Shown here piece by piece: positions 1 to 9,019 of a DNA stretch of 64,000 nt. Position 1 is the first letter of the stretch; the number at the start of each line of letters is the position of its first letter. The position numbers and the translations under genes were made by a program. Under the pieces are notes generated by a model. That model was not told where the DNA came from and did no database searches. It worked only from the letters and a program-made list of their open reading frames with translations. The stretch spans positions 112,660 through 176,659 of the forward strand of contig JACKEO010000010.1 in the NCBI GenBank assembly GCA_020632955.1, written 5' to 3'. Source of the stretch: Alphaproteobacteria bacterium (lineage in GTDB: Bacteria > Myxococcota_A > UBA796 > GCA-2862545).

Positions 1-297
1 GAGGTGGACCCCGCGCGGCGCCAGGTGCACATGGGCCCCGTGCCCGCGGGTCCCGACGCGGCGATGCGCCACGTCACCGACCGCTCGGCCCTCGCGCTCC
101 AGGTGGCCGCGCGGCAGGGCTACCTCGACGAGGACACCTGGAGCCGGGTCTTCCAGGAGCCGCCCCTCGAGGCGCGTGCCCAGCTGGCGCACCTGTCGCA
201 CTGGGGGCTGCTGCGGGCCGACGGCGATCGCTTCGTGCTGCCGGCCCACCTGCGGCGTGCCCTCGCCGAGCTGGCCCGCGCGCGGGGGTGGACGTGA
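1..297 (+). CDS. C-terminal part of an unknown protein (5' end outside window)
   Basis: The frame is open from the first base to a TGA at 295-297, so this is the last 98 residues of a gene that begins upstream. A GTG at 4 could be an internal start but has no visible ribosome site. The tail is Arg/Leu-rich and looks helical. It ends in a small segment (LSHWGLLRADGDRF) that resembles a winged-helix or wing-like C-terminal domain, such as those closing some radical-SAM enzymes. That resemblance is too weak to name a family. The stop overlaps the start of the MscS-like gene, so the two are probably co-transcribed and translationally coupled. Confidence 0.6.
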   Translation, partial: EVDPARRQVHMGPVPAGPDAAMRHVTDRSALALQVAARQGYLDEDTWSRVFQEPPLEARAQLAHLSHWGLLRADGDRFVLPAHLRRALAELARARGWT

Positions 298-1328
298 TCC
301 TCGCCTGGCTGGTGGTGGCGGCGGCCTGGGCGCAGGTGCCCGAGGACGCGGGCGACACGGCGCCGCAGGACCGCGGGGACGTGTCACCTGACGCGGTGGA
401 GGTGGTCCCGGCCGACCGGGGCGACGTGGGCGTGGAGCCCCTGCAGCTCCCGCCCACGGTGCCCGTGCCCGACGCGCGTCCGTGGGGGCCCGAGCCCCCC
501 TGGGAGCCCCTGCCTCCGCCGGCCCCGCCCGCACCTCCCGGGCTCCCGGTGGAGCTGGGCGAGTCCCCCGTGCCGCGCGAGGCGCCGCCTCCGCTCCCTG
601 CCTGGGCGCCCGCGCGTGGCGTGGGCTCGCTGGTGCTGTCGCTGGTGCTCGCCGTGCTCGTGGCCCTGGGTGGCGTGCAGACCGAGCGGCTTCGGGTGCG
701 GCTGGCGCCGCGGGGCCTGCTGCCCTTCCTCCTGCGCGTGGCGCGCACCACCTCCTGGGTCGTCGCCGGAGGCCTCCTGTTCCGCGGCATCGCGGCGGTG
801 GCACCGCAGGCGTGGCTTCCGTGGCTGCCGGTGGTGCCCGTGGCCCTGCTGCTGCTGTCGGCCTGGGCCATGCGCGCCCTGGCCCGCGACATCGTCGCCA
901 CCATGATCCTCACCACGGAAGGCCGCCTGCGGCCGGGCTGGCTGGTCACGGTGGGCCCGAACCGCGGCGTGGTCGATCGCGTGGGCCTGCGCGCCACCTG
1001 GCTCCGCGACGCCGAGGGCCAGGTGGTGGCCGTCCCCAACCACCGGCTCCTCCGCGACGAGGTGCGCGTGGAGCCCACCGCCCGCCCCGAGGTGGTCGTC
1101 ACCCTCGACGTGCCCGACGACATCGACCCCGTCCTCGTCCGCGAGCGCCTCGCCGAGGCGGCCCTGCTGTCCCCCTGGCGCGCCCCCGACAGCCTCCCCG
1201 TGGTCGACCGCGGCGAGGCCCGCTCCCAGTGGACCGTCACCGTCCGCGTGCTCGACCTGCGCTTCGTCCGCCAGCACCGCGAGACCGTGAGGGAGGTGGC
1301 GTACGAGGGGTTGGCGCTCAGGGAGTAG
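294..1328 (+). CDS. MscS-family small-conductance mechanosensitive channel-like membrane protein
   Basis: This is predicted to be an inner-membrane channel of the MscS family, which opens under membrane tension. A short hydrophobic N-terminal segment looks like a signal peptide ending AWAQ. A Pro/Asp-rich periplasmic stretch of about 90 residues follows, then three hydrophobic segments around residues 108-195. The cytoplasmic MscS beta domain comes next, with its typical pattern: GVVDRVGLRATWLRD, then VVAVPNHRLL (the family's V-x-IPN-x-x-L). Its length of about 345 residues fits a short MscS member. The start could be GTG 294, which overlaps the upstream stop as GTGA, or GTG 288. The family call is secure. 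Actual gating is inferred from the family. Confidence 0.8.
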   Translation: MILAWLVVAAAWAQVPEDAGDTAPQDRGDVSPDAVEVVPADRGDVGVEPLQLPPTVPVPDARPWGPEPPWEPLPPPAPPAPPGLPVELGESPVPREAPPPLPAWAPARGVGSLVLSLVLAVLVALGGVQTERLRVRLAPRGLLPFLLRVARTTSWVVAGGLLFRGIAAVAPQAWLPWLPVVPVALLLLSAWAMRALARDIVATMILTTEGRLRPGWLVTVGPNRGVVDRVGLRATWLRDAEGQVVAVPNHRLLRDEVRVEPTARPEVVVTLDVPDDIDPVLVRERLAEAALLSPWRAPDSLPVVDRGEARSQWTVTVRVLDLRFVRQHRETVREVAYEGLALRE

Positions 1329-1340
1329 GCGGGGGATCGG

Positions 1341-1607
1341 CAGCCGCCACAGAGGCACAGAGGGCGCAGAGGCCGGCACAGAGGGGGGCGGGTGTGGGCC
1401 TCTGTGGCTCCCTGGGTGGGTTCCGCGGTGCCTCGGGCTTGGGGGTGTCGGGGCGGGACGTGGCGGTGGTGGGCGGCGCGTTGCCGCGCCGCTCGGCGAG
1501 GAACGGAGGGGAGGCACGGAGGGGGATCGTGGCGGGCCGGTTGGGCCTGCCGTTGCGTCCCTGCCTCTGTGCACCCCTCTGTGGCCTCTGTGCCTCTGTG
1601 GCGGCTG
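1341..1607. repeat. Inverted repeat pair with 23-bp perfect arms (CACAGAGG-type)
   Basis: Bases 1341-1363 and 1585-1607 are perfect reverse complements over 23 bp and are built from CACAGAGG-like words. More degenerate copies extend inward (about 1371-1385 and 1562-1584). The 221-bp interior holds no convincing gene; it is G-rich and contains further GAGGMACGGAGG-like words. The element fills the whole gap between the MscS-like gene and the end of metG, which converge on it. It may act as a structured 3' region or terminator, or be a copy of a dispersed palindromic repeat. No second copy was found in this window. Confidence 0.7.
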
Positions 1608-1618
1608 ACGAAGGACCG

Positions 1619-3595
1619 CTACCTGACGACCTCCCCCGGATCGGCGTCCACCTGGACCAGCCCGACGACCTCCTTGCCTCCCGCGGCCAGGAGCATGCCC
1701 TGGCTCTCGACGCCCCGGATGGTGGCGGGGGCGAGGTTGGCGACGACGACGACGTGGAGGCCGACGAGGTCGGCGGGGGCGTAGCGGGTGGCGATGCCGG
1801 CGACGATCTGGCGGGGCTCGGGCTCGCCCACGTCGACCTTGAGCACCAGGAGCTTGGTGGCGTCGGGGTGGGGGGCGGCCTCGAGGATGGTGCCGGCGCG
1901 CAGGGCCACCTTCGCGAAGTCGTCGAAGGTGATCGTGGCGGGGGGCCCGGCGGCCTGCTTGTCCTTCTTCTTCGGCTTCGGCGGGGGGGCGGCGGCCTCG
2001 GCCTCGGCGAACAGCGCGGCGATGGCCTCGGGCATCTCGCGGAAGCGCGGGAAGAGCGGATCGCCCACCTCCACCTCGGTGCCGGTGGTGAGCGCCTGCA
2101 GCACCTCGCCGCCGTCGAGCAGCGCGCGGAGCGTGGCTGCCGCGTCGCCTTCGGTGCGACCCAGCTTGGCGAGGAGCTCGGTGCTCTTGCCGGGCATCAC
2201 GGGCGCCAGCAGCACCAGCGCCAGGTGCGACACCTCGAGCACGGTGCGCAGCACCGCGGCGAGGCGGGCGGTGTGGCCCTCCTTGTTCAGGGTCCACGGG
2301 GCGCAGGTGTCGATGTACTTGTTGCCGGCGCGCACGAGGTCGCCCACGGCCATCAGGGCGCCCTGGAAGTCGAGGCCGTCCATGCCGGCGGCGAAGCGCT
2401 GCACCACCTCGGTGGCGAGGCGCGTGATCGCCGCGTCGTCGCTGGTGGGCGGACCGGGCGCGGGGAGCTTCCCGTCGAGCCAGTTGCGCGTCATCGTGAG
2501 GCCGCGGTGGGCCAGGTTGCCCAGGTCGTTGGCGAGGTCGGCGTTGTAGCGGGTGAGGAAGCCCTCGTAGCTGAACTGGCCGTCGGCCCCGAACGCGATC
2601 TCGCGGAGCAGGAAGTAGCGCACCGCGTCGAGGCCGAAGGAGCCCACCAGCAGGTCCACGTCGATGACGTTGCCCAGGGACTTGCTCATCTTCGCGCCGT
2701 CGGCGCTCATCCACCAGCCGTGGGCGAAGAGGCAGCGCGGCAGCGGCAGGCCCAGCGCCATCAGCATCGTCGTCCAGTAGACGGCGTGGGTGGTGAGGAT
2801 GTCCTTGCCGATGAGCTGGACGTCGGCGGGCCAGGTGTCGGCGAAGCGCGGCTCGGCCTGGCCGCCCGGGAGGAAGCCGGGCTCCGAGATGTAGTTCAGC
2901 AGCGCGTCGAACCAGACGTAGGTGACGTAGTCGGGGTCGAACGGGAAGGGGATGCCCCACGCCATGCGGGCGCGCGGACGGCTGATGCAGAGGTCGCCCA
3001 GCGGCTTGCGCAGGAAGCCCAGCACCTCGTTGCGACGGCTCTCGGGACGGATGAAGCCGGGGTGGGCCTCGAGGTGGGCCACCAGGCGCTCCTGGTAGGC
3101 GCTCATGCGGAAGAACCAGTTGGTCTCCTCCACCTTCTCGACCGCCTGGCCCGTGTCGGGGCACTTGCCGTCCACCAGGTCCTTCTCGGTCCAGAAGCGC
3201 TCGGCGGCGGGGCTGTACCAGCCCACGTACGTGTCCTGGTAGAGCTCGCCCCGGTCGTGCAGGGCCTGGAGGCAGGCCTGCACGCAGGCCACGTGCCGCG
3301 CGTCGGTGGTGCGCATGAAGTGGTCGTAGGTGATGCCCAGCCCGGCCATCGTGCGCTGCCAGTGGACCACCATGTCGTCCACGTGGTCCTGGGGGCTCAT
3401 GCCCCGCTCCTGCGCCTTCTGGAGCACCTTCTGGCCGTGCTCGTCGGTGCCCGTCATGAAGAAGACGTCGCGACCGCGCGCCCGTTGCCACCGGGCGGCC
3501 GTGTCGGCGGCGATGGTGGTGTAGGCGTGGCCCACGTGGGGCCGGCCGTTCACGTAGTAGATCGGCGTCGTGATGTACCAGGTGGCGTCGGCCAC
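1619..3595 (-). CDS. metG: Methionine--tRNA ligase with C-terminal tRNA-binding domain
   Basis: It charges tRNA-Met with methionine in the cytoplasm. At 658 residues it matches MetRS with an appended tRNA-binding domain. Visible landmarks are the class I signature HVGH at about residues 20-23, the KMSKS loop (AKMSKSLGNV) near residue 300, and a connective region with only one Cys (KCPDTG). This suggests the form that lacks a complete zinc knuckle, as in Bacillus-type enzymes. A Lys-rich linker (PKPKKKDK) leads to a C-terminal EMAP/Trbp111-like OB fold (about residues 555-658; FDDFAKVALRAGTI, HPDATKLLVLKVD). The start is the GTG at 3593-3595, directly before ADATWYITTPIYYVNG, which aligns with the usual MetRS N terminus. 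Longer in-frame upstream sequence is low-complexity and unlikely to be coding. Confidence 0.97.
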   Translation of the reverse strand: MADATWYITTPIYYVNGRPHVGHAYTTIAADTAARWQRARGRDVFFMTGTDEHGQKVLQKAQERGMSPQDHVDDMVVHWQRTMAGLGITYDHFMRTTDARHVACVQACLQALHDRGELYQDTYVGWYSPAAERFWTEKDLVDGKCPDTGQAVEKVEETNWFFRMSAYQERLVAHLEAHPGFIRPESRRNEVLGFLRKPLGDLCISRPRARMAWGIPFPFDPDYVTYVWFDALLNYISEPGFLPGGQAEPRFADTWPADVQLIGKDILTTHAVYWTTMLMALGLPLPRCLFAHGWWMSADGAKMSKSLGNVIDVDLLVGSFGLDAVRYFLLREIAFGADGQFSYEGFLTRYNADLANDLGNLAHRGLTMTRNWLDGKLPAPGPPTSDDAAITRLATEVVQRFAAGMDGLDFQGALMAVGDLVRAGNKYIDTCAPWTLNKEGHTARLAAVLRTVLEVSHLALVLLAPVMPGKSTELLAKLGRTEGDAAATLRALLDGGEVLQALTTGTEVEVGDPLFPRFREMPEAIAALFAEAEAAAPPPKPKKKDKQAAGPPATITFDDFAKVALRAGTILEAAPHPDATKLLVLKVDVGEPEPRQIVAGIATRYAPADLVGLHVVVVANLAPATIRGVESQGMLLAAGGKEVVGLVQVDADPGEVVR

Positions 3596-3679
3596 GGGGC
3601 CTCCGGAGGCAGCAGGCGGTCGTATCCGGGGGGGACCGGTCGCGCCGACGCCGCGGTCGCGCCGGGCGGGTCTTCCCGG

Positions 3680-3685
3680 TAGACT
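3680..3685 (+). promoter_or_regulatory. Putative -10 element (TAGACT) before the FG-GAP lipoprotein pair
   Basis: TAGACT lies 25 bases before the GTG start at 3711 in the short gap divergent from metG. Similar TAG-centred hexamers sit 20-35 bases before several other starts in this window (17480, 27200, 48210, 50660). No good -35 box is visible at the expected distance, so the assignment rests on recurrence. Confidence 0.3.
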
Positions 3686-3710
3686 GGGGCGTTGCCGCGA
3701 GCGTGCCTCC

Positions 3711-5840
3711 GTGAGCCGTCCTCCCGTCCTGCTGGTCGTCCTCGCCGCGTGCACCACGTCGCCCTCCAGCCGCTGGGCCCCGTGGGACACCGACGGGGAC
3801 GGCATCGACGACGCGCTGCAGGACGGCGGCGGGCCCGACGATCGCGGCGACAGCGGCCCCTCGGGCGACAGCGGCGCGGGCGGCGACTCGGGGACGTCGG
3901 GCGACACGTCCGACAGCAGCGACACGTCCGACAGCAGCGACACGTCCGACAGCAGCGACACGTCCGACACGTCCGACAGCGGCGACACCGACCTGCCGCC
4001 CACGCCGCAGCTCTCGGGTGGGTTCACCGACCTCCTCGGCGCCTTCTGGGCGCAGGACACCTGGCAGACCTTCAAGGACGAGCTCGACATCCCCTTCGAC
4101 ACCGTGGCCTCGTGGGGGGACGTCGACGGCGACGGCCGCGAGGAGCTCGTGGTGGCGGGCCTGTTCACGCAGCAGGGCGGTCGCTCCCAGCACGTGATCG
4201 TGCCCGACGGCCAGGGCGGCTGGGCGGTGGACGAGGCCCTGTCCACGCTGATCTCGCTGCCCACCCACTGGGCGGTGCAGGCACTCGAGGACCTCGACGG
4301 CGACGGGCGCGACGACCTGATCCTCGGCACGGTCCAGGATCAGATGATCCACCTGGGCCGCGAGGGGGGCTTCACCGAGGCGGAGGTGTCGTACGAGCCC
4401 GGGCTGCCGGGCGGCAGCCCCGCCATGGCGCTGGTCGATCTCGACGCCGACGGCTGGGTGGACGTGCTGCAGGCCCCCTACGTGTGCGGCGGCAGCACGG
4501 TCGTGCTCCTCGCCTTCCTGCGCACCGGCGCCACCACCTGGGACGTGCGGCCCCAGATGTTCGAGCGCACCTTCGACGGCCACGCCTACGCGGTGCTCCC
4601 GATCCTCCGCGACGACGGCAGCCTGCGCGTGGCCATGCTGGGCGAGAGCTGCGACGGCTGGTCGCGTCACCCGGGCTTCTACGACCCGGGCCCGCTCACC
4701 GCGTCGGGCGAGCCCACCTTCGTCACCGTGGACCCCGTGCCCACCACGGCCAGCTTCCGTCAGCAGCCGGCCTACGCCGCGTCGCGCATCACGGCCCTGC
4801 AGCCCATGGGCGGCACGCTGCTCGACGGCGACGGCGACGGCGCGGTGGAGCTCTTCATCTCGCCCGCCACGCCGCAGATCGAGGTGATGGGCGTGGACGA
4901 CGGCTACTGGCTGCGCGACCTCACGCCGGCGCTGGGCCCCCTCACGCCCCTCGGTCCCACGGGCGACGCGAAGCTGGCCTGGGGGGCATCGGCCATCGAC
5001 CTCGACCTCGACGGGTGGATGGACCTGGCCGTCGGCCTCGGGGACGACACCCGCGAGTACCGGGGGTCGCCGATGAACGGCCCCTACTTCCTCGACCTGC
5101 AGTGGAACGCCCACGGGCGCGGCTTCGTCGACGTGTCCGACACGCTCGGGGTGCAGGCGGTGGCCGCCCAGTCCCAGCACGTGCGCACGCTCGACCTCGA
5201 CGGCGACCTCGACCGCGACCTGCTCGTCTCCGGACACGCCCTGCCCGCACGGCTCTTCCGCAACGAGGTCACCCCGGAGGGCGGGCGCGTCGGCCTGCGT
5301 CTACGGGGCACCACGAGCAACCACCTGGCGCTGGGCGCACGGGTCACCGTGCAGGTGCCGGGCATGCCCCTGCAGACCCACGTGGTGGGCGGCGACGCCA
5401 CGCCCGGCGGCCTGTCGGACCTGGGCCTGGTGTTCGCGACGGGCACGGCGAGCACGGTGGACGTGCGCGTGCGCTGGCCCAGCGGGCTGGTGCAGGTGGT
5501 GCCGGGCCTGGCGGTGGGCCAGGAGCACGCGCTCGAGGAGCCGGCGCTCGTCACGCTGTCGGAGGACGACCGCCACCTCCCGGCCGACGGCACCACCACC
5601 CTCCTGGTCAAGGTGATGCCCCGCACGGAGGCCGGCGCGATCGACGCCGGTGCCGCGGTCACCATCGAGCAGACCCACGGGAGCGCCACGTGGGCGGGTC
5701 CGGCCACCTGGACGGGCGGCGTCTGGGAGCGCACCCTGGTCGCGCCCGCGGCGGCCGGCTCCTCGCGGCTCGAGATCGCCGTCGACGGGCAGCCGGTGTG
5801 GGTCCACCCGCGGGTGTGGTGGGACGCGAGCAGCCCATGA
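3711..5840 (+). CDS. FG-GAP/VCBS-repeat lipoprotein with ASPIC/UnbV domain (copy 1)
   Basis: This is a 709-residue predicted surface lipoprotein. The GTG start gives a short signal peptide with lipobox LAAC (about residue 15). A tether of about 80 Asp/Ser/Thr/Gly residues follows, including an 18-bp tandem repeat (DTSDSS) at about 3904-3985. Next come repeated FG-GAP-like blades carrying calcium-binding-style DxDxDG loops (DVDGDGREELVVAG, DLDGDGRDDLILG, DLDADGWVDVLQ, DLDLDGWMDLAVGLGDD, DLDGDLDRDLLVSG), then an ASPIC/UnbV domain (RLRGTTSNHLALGARVTV) and a C-terminal Ig/invasin-like domain. Such proteins usually form a beta-propeller that binds ligands or calcium. The substrate is unknown. It overlaps the paralogous next gene by 4 bases, a tandem duplication. 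Confidence 0.85.
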   Translation: MSRPPVLLVVLAACTTSPSSRWAPWDTDGDGIDDALQDGGGPDDRGDSGPSGDSGAGGDSGTSGDTSDSSDTSDSSDTSDSSDTSDTSDSGDTDLPPTPQLSGGFTDLLGAFWAQDTWQTFKDELDIPFDTVASWGDVDGDGREELVVAGLFTQQGGRSQHVIVPDGQGGWAVDEALSTLISLPTHWAVQALEDLDGDGRDDLILGTVQDQMIHLGREGGFTEAEVSYEPGLPGGSPAMALVDLDADGWVDVLQAPYVCGGSTVVLLAFLRTGATTWDVRPQMFERTFDGHAYAVLPILRDDGSLRVAMLGESCDGWSRHPGFYDPGPLTASGEPTFVTVDPVPTTASFRQQPAYAASRITALQPMGGTLLDGDGDGAVELFISPATPQIEVMGVDDGYWLRDLTPALGPLTPLGPTGDAKLAWGASAIDLDLDGWMDLAVGLGDDTREYRGSPMNGPYFLDLQWNAHGRGFVDVSDTLGVQAVAAQSQHVRTLDLDGDLDRDLLVSGHALPARLFRNEVTPEGGRVGLRLRGTTSNHLALGARVTVQVPGMPLQTHVVGGDATPGGLSDLGLVFATGTASTVDVRVRWPSGLVQVVPGLAVGQEHALEEPALVTLSEDDRHLPADGTTTLLVKVMPRTEAGAIDAGAAVTIEQTHGSATWAGPATWTGGVWERTLVAPAAAGSSRLEIAVDGQPVWVHPRVWWDASSP

Positions 5841-7954
5841 CCACGCTGCGCTCCGGCGGGCCGGTGGCCCTGCTCGCGCTGCTCTCCGCCTGCGGACCGG
5901 CCACGCCCCCGACGACGGACGACACGGCCCGCGGGGACGACGACAGCGCCGGCCTCGACAGCGCCACGGACGACACCGACGAGACCAGCCTGCCCGGCGA
6001 CAGCGACAGCGACGCCGGGTCCGACAGCGACACCGACCCGCCCGGCCACACCGACACCGCCGGCCACAGCGACACCGACACGGTCGACACGGTCGACACC
6101 GGCCCCCTCGACGTGCCGGCGCTGTCGGGGGGCTTCGTGGACCTCACCGCGGGCTTCTGGGCGGCGCGATCCTGGGTGGTGCCACCCGAGGACGACGGCT
6201 TCGAGGCGATCCCCACGGTGGCCTGGGGCGATCTGGACGGCGACGGCCAGGGCGAGCTCCTCGTGGGAGGGGTGCGGGAGCGTGCCGACGCCCTGCGTGA
6301 GCGGCTGCTGCTCCGGCCGGACGGGCAGGGAGGCTGGACCGTCGACCCGACGTGGTCGGACTGGATCGCCGCGCGCACCTTCCACGACGTGCTCGCCGTG
6401 GAGGACGTCGACGGCGATGGCGTGGACGACCTGGTCTTCGGCTCGGTGGAGGAGGACGGCCTCTGGCTGGGACGCAAGCCCGCCCCCACCCGGGCCACGC
6501 TCGACGTGGACCCGTCGCCACCTGGGGGATCCACCGTGCTGGCCCTGGTCGATCTCGACGCCGACGGCTGGCTCGACCTGCTCCACGCCCCCTACACCTG
6601 CGGCACCACCGACATCGTGCTGCTCCCCTTCCTGCGCACCGGGCTGCGCCGCTGGACCGCCCGGGCCGACCTCGTGGAGCGCGGGCTCGCCGCCCACGCC
6701 TACGCCGTGCTGCCCGTGCCCCGCCCCGACGGGAGCCTGCGTCTGGCCATGCTCGGCGCCGCCTGCAAGGGTGCCGGGCCGCACCCGGGCTTCTACGACC
6801 CCGTCGCGCTCGGGGCCGACGGACTGCCCCGCTGGGCGCCCCTCGATCCCGTCCCGCCCGATGCCGGGTTCCGCCTGCGTCCCGCCTACGTGGGCGCCGC
6901 CTTCACGGTGCTCCGGCCCATGGGGGGCGCCTTCGTGGACCTCGACGGCGACGGGGCCGGGGAGCTCGTGGTCGCGCCGGCCATCGACCAGCTGCAGATC
7001 CTGTCCTCGCCCTGGGATGCGCCGATGCGCGACCGCACGGCGCGGCTCGACGCGCTGCTGCCGCTGGGCGCGGCGGGCCGTCCGATGCTGGCCTGGGGTG
7101 TGGTGCCGGTGGACCTGGAGGCCGATGGGTGGCCCGATCTGGCGGTGGGCCTGGGGGACGACGCGCGGGAGTTCCTCGGGGAGCCGCCGAACGGACCGTA
7201 CTGGGTGGACCTGCAGTGGAATGCCGGCGGACGCGGCTTCGTCGACGTGTCGACCGCGGTGGGGCTCCAGCAGCTCCAGGGCCACGCGCAGCAGCTCTTC
7301 GGCGTGGACGTGGACGGCGACCTCGACCTCGACCTCCTCTCGGCGGGCCAGGGTCGACCGCCGCGGCTGTTGCGGAACGACGTGGTGGCGCACGGCGGTC
7401 GGCTGGGCCTGAGGCTGCGCGGCACCACCAGCAACCACCTCGGCGTGGGCGCGGTGGTGACCGCGGAGGTGCCGGGTCTGCCTCGCCAGACGGTGGTGGT
7501 GGGCGCTTCCGCCTCCCCCGGCGGCGTGAGCTCGCCCGAGGTGCGCCTGGCCACGGGGTCGGCCCTGGCGGTGACCGTGGTGGTGACGTGGCCCAGCGGC
7601 ACGGTGCAGCGCCTGGAGGGCCTCGCGCCGGGCGTCGAGCACGTCGTCACCGAGCCCGTCACCCTGGCGCTGTCGGAGGAGGACCGGCACCTGTCGGCGG
7701 ACGGCGCGGCCACGGTGGTGGTGCAGCTCACGCCGCGACGGCCCGACGGCACGGCCGACCCCACGGCGTCGGTCACGCTGGAGCTCACGCACGGGGAGGG
7801 CACCTGGCTCGGACCGGCCACGTGGACGGGCGCGGCCTGGGAGCGCACCCTGCAGGCGCCCGCGGCGGCGGGGTCGGCGCGGGTGGAGGCCACCGTGGAC
7901 GGGGTGCCCGTGCAGGTGCGGCCACGGGTGTGGTGGGACGCGGCGTCGCCCTAG
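5837..7954 (+). CDS. FG-GAP/VCBS-repeat lipoprotein with ASPIC/UnbV domain (copy 2)
   Basis: This 705-residue paralog of the preceding gene has the same order of parts. It has a signal peptide with lipobox (LLSAC), an Asp/Ser/Thr tether (DSDSDAGSDSDTD), FG-GAP blades with DLDGDGQGELLVGG, DVDGDGVDDLVFG, DLDADGWLDLLHAPY, DLDGDGAGELVVAP and DVDGDLDLDLLSAG, an ASPIC/UnbV domain (RLRGTTSNHLGVGAVVT) and the same Ig-like end (WERTLQAPAAAGSARVEATV, VWWDAASP). The ATG overlaps the upstream TGA (ATGA), so the two are translationally coupled. The tether sequence differs completely between the copies while the globular parts remain clearly homologous. Function is unknown beyond a probable surface binding role. 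Confidence 0.85.
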   Translation: MTTLRSGGPVALLALLSACGPATPPTTDDTARGDDDSAGLDSATDDTDETSLPGDSDSDAGSDSDTDPPGHTDTAGHSDTDTVDTVDTGPLDVPALSGGFVDLTAGFWAARSWVVPPEDDGFEAIPTVAWGDLDGDGQGELLVGGVRERADALRERLLLRPDGQGGWTVDPTWSDWIAARTFHDVLAVEDVDGDGVDDLVFGSVEEDGLWLGRKPAPTRATLDVDPSPPGGSTVLALVDLDADGWLDLLHAPYTCGTTDIVLLPFLRTGLRRWTARADLVERGLAAHAYAVLPVPRPDGSLRLAMLGAACKGAGPHPGFYDPVALGADGLPRWAPLDPVPPDAGFRLRPAYVGAAFTVLRPMGGAFVDLDGDGAGELVVAPAIDQLQILSSPWDAPMRDRTARLDALLPLGAAGRPMLAWGVVPVDLEADGWPDLAVGLGDDAREFLGEPPNGPYWVDLQWNAGGRGFVDVSTAVGLQQLQGHAQQLFGVDVDGDLDLDLLSAGQGRPPRLLRNDVVAHGGRLGLRLRGTTSNHLGVGAVVTAEVPGLPRQTVVVGASASPGGVSSPEVRLATGSALAVTVVVTWPSGTVQRLEGLAPGVEHVVTEPVTLALSEEDRHLSADGAATVVVQLTPRRPDGTADPTASVTLELTHGEGTWLGPATWTGAAWERTLQAPAAAGSARVEATVDGVPVQVRPRVWWDAASP

Positions 7955-8050
7955 CGCCCCTCCGGGGGTGAACGTGGTACGTGGGGGCGGCTCCGGGACG
8001 GAGGCGCGGGGTGACGCGCCGTGTGCGCCGGAGGTCGCGGAGCCCGTCGC

Positions 8051-8962
8051 ATGGTCCGAGCGCTCGGCTACAGCCAGAACACCTTCGACCCGGCGAACCC
8101 GGGCCGGCTCTGCCGGGGCCGCGAGCGGTGGATCGAGCCCTTCGACCTGGAGGGCGAGCCCACCCTGTACCGGCTCGTGGTGAGCGGCGCGGAGTTCTCG
8201 GACGACTCGGCGGCCGACGCGCGGCGCGGGCTGGGCCACTCCGGCTTCGACATCGCCTCCATCGTCACCACGCTCCTGCCCCGCCGCGACCTGGTGGCCT
8301 TCGTGGAGGACGGCCACCCGGCCGACATCCCCGACGAGGCCGAAGGTGTCGAGCTCTACACGGGCCACCGGGGCGGCGGACGCAGCGAGGAGCTGATGGT
8401 CCGCTGGTTCCAGCACGTCTCGGGGCTCACCGCGCTGCGGCAGGTGGTGGAGGAGGACGAGGCTCCCCACGTGCTCGGCTTCGCCGCCCTGCAGCCCGGC
8501 GTCGAGCTGGACGAGGACGTGCGGCAGCGCTTCTTCCTGCTCACCGGCATGGGCTCCCTCGACAGCCCCCCGGCGCGCTTCCAGCCGGCGGCCCTCCCCG
8601 ACGTGCTCGAGGTGGCGAAGGCCGTGGTGCTGCTGCACCGCGACAAGCACGGCCCGGTGGTGGCGGTGTACACGCGGGAGCCCCTCGAGGCCGAGGCGCG
8701 CCTGCGGGAGCTCGCGCAGGAGGCGGGCACGCTGCCCGTGCGCTTCGCGATCCCGCCGATGCTGGCACGCTGGGACCGCGCGCTCGCCGAGGCCCGCGAG
8801 GCCTGGATGGCCAGCTCCGACGAGGAGTTCCCCGTGCCCGCCGCGCCCGAGCCCAGCACCTGGGAGCCCCGTCGTGGTCGGCGCCGCGGGCGCGATCGGG
8901 CGGGCCTGTCCGAAGAGGCCTCGCGGCTGGAGCGCCGCGCGCGCTCGGGCGACGAGGAGTAG
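8051..8962 (+). CDS. Unknown protein, 303 residues
   Basis: I do not recognise a family. The protein looks soluble, with no signal peptide or membrane segment, and has a mixed alpha/beta pattern up to about residue 245. A low-complexity basic C terminus follows (RRGRRRGRDR) and ends in DEE. Stretches such as LGHSGFDIASIVTTLLPRRD and VLEVAKAVVLLHRDKHGPV are typical of a folded cytoplasmic enzyme or regulator but carry no motif I can name. The ATG at 8051 is chosen because GGAG at 8039-8042 sits 8 bases upstream. An in-frame ATG 30 bases earlier lacks a ribosome site. It is separated from the FG-GAP pair by 96 bases and is probably an independent unit. Confidence 0.7.
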   Translation: MVRALGYSQNTFDPANPGRLCRGRERWIEPFDLEGEPTLYRLVVSGAEFSDDSAADARRGLGHSGFDIASIVTTLLPRRDLVAFVEDGHPADIPDEAEGVELYTGHRGGGRSEELMVRWFQHVSGLTALRQVVEEDEAPHVLGFAALQPGVELDEDVRQRFFLLTGMGSLDSPPARFQPAALPDVLEVAKAVVLLHRDKHGPVVAVYTREPLEAEARLRELAQEAGTLPVRFAIPPMLARWDRALAEAREAWMASSDEEFPVPAAPEPSTWEPRRGRRRGRDRAGLSEEASRLERRARSGDEE

Positions 8963-9019
8963 GAGTCACCCTGGGCTGCCCGGCGACGTACCCGGGCCAC
9001 CCTCGTCCCTGGAGTGCCG

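Noticed and set aside
1341..1607. Insertion-sequence ends
   Set aside because: The 221-bp interior has no transposase frame and no target-site duplication is visible.
384..5237. Very long minus-strand open frame spanning the MscS-like, metG and FG-GAP region
   Set aside because: It is an antisense shadow produced by strong GC bias. The real genes in other frames show family motifs, and this frame shows none.
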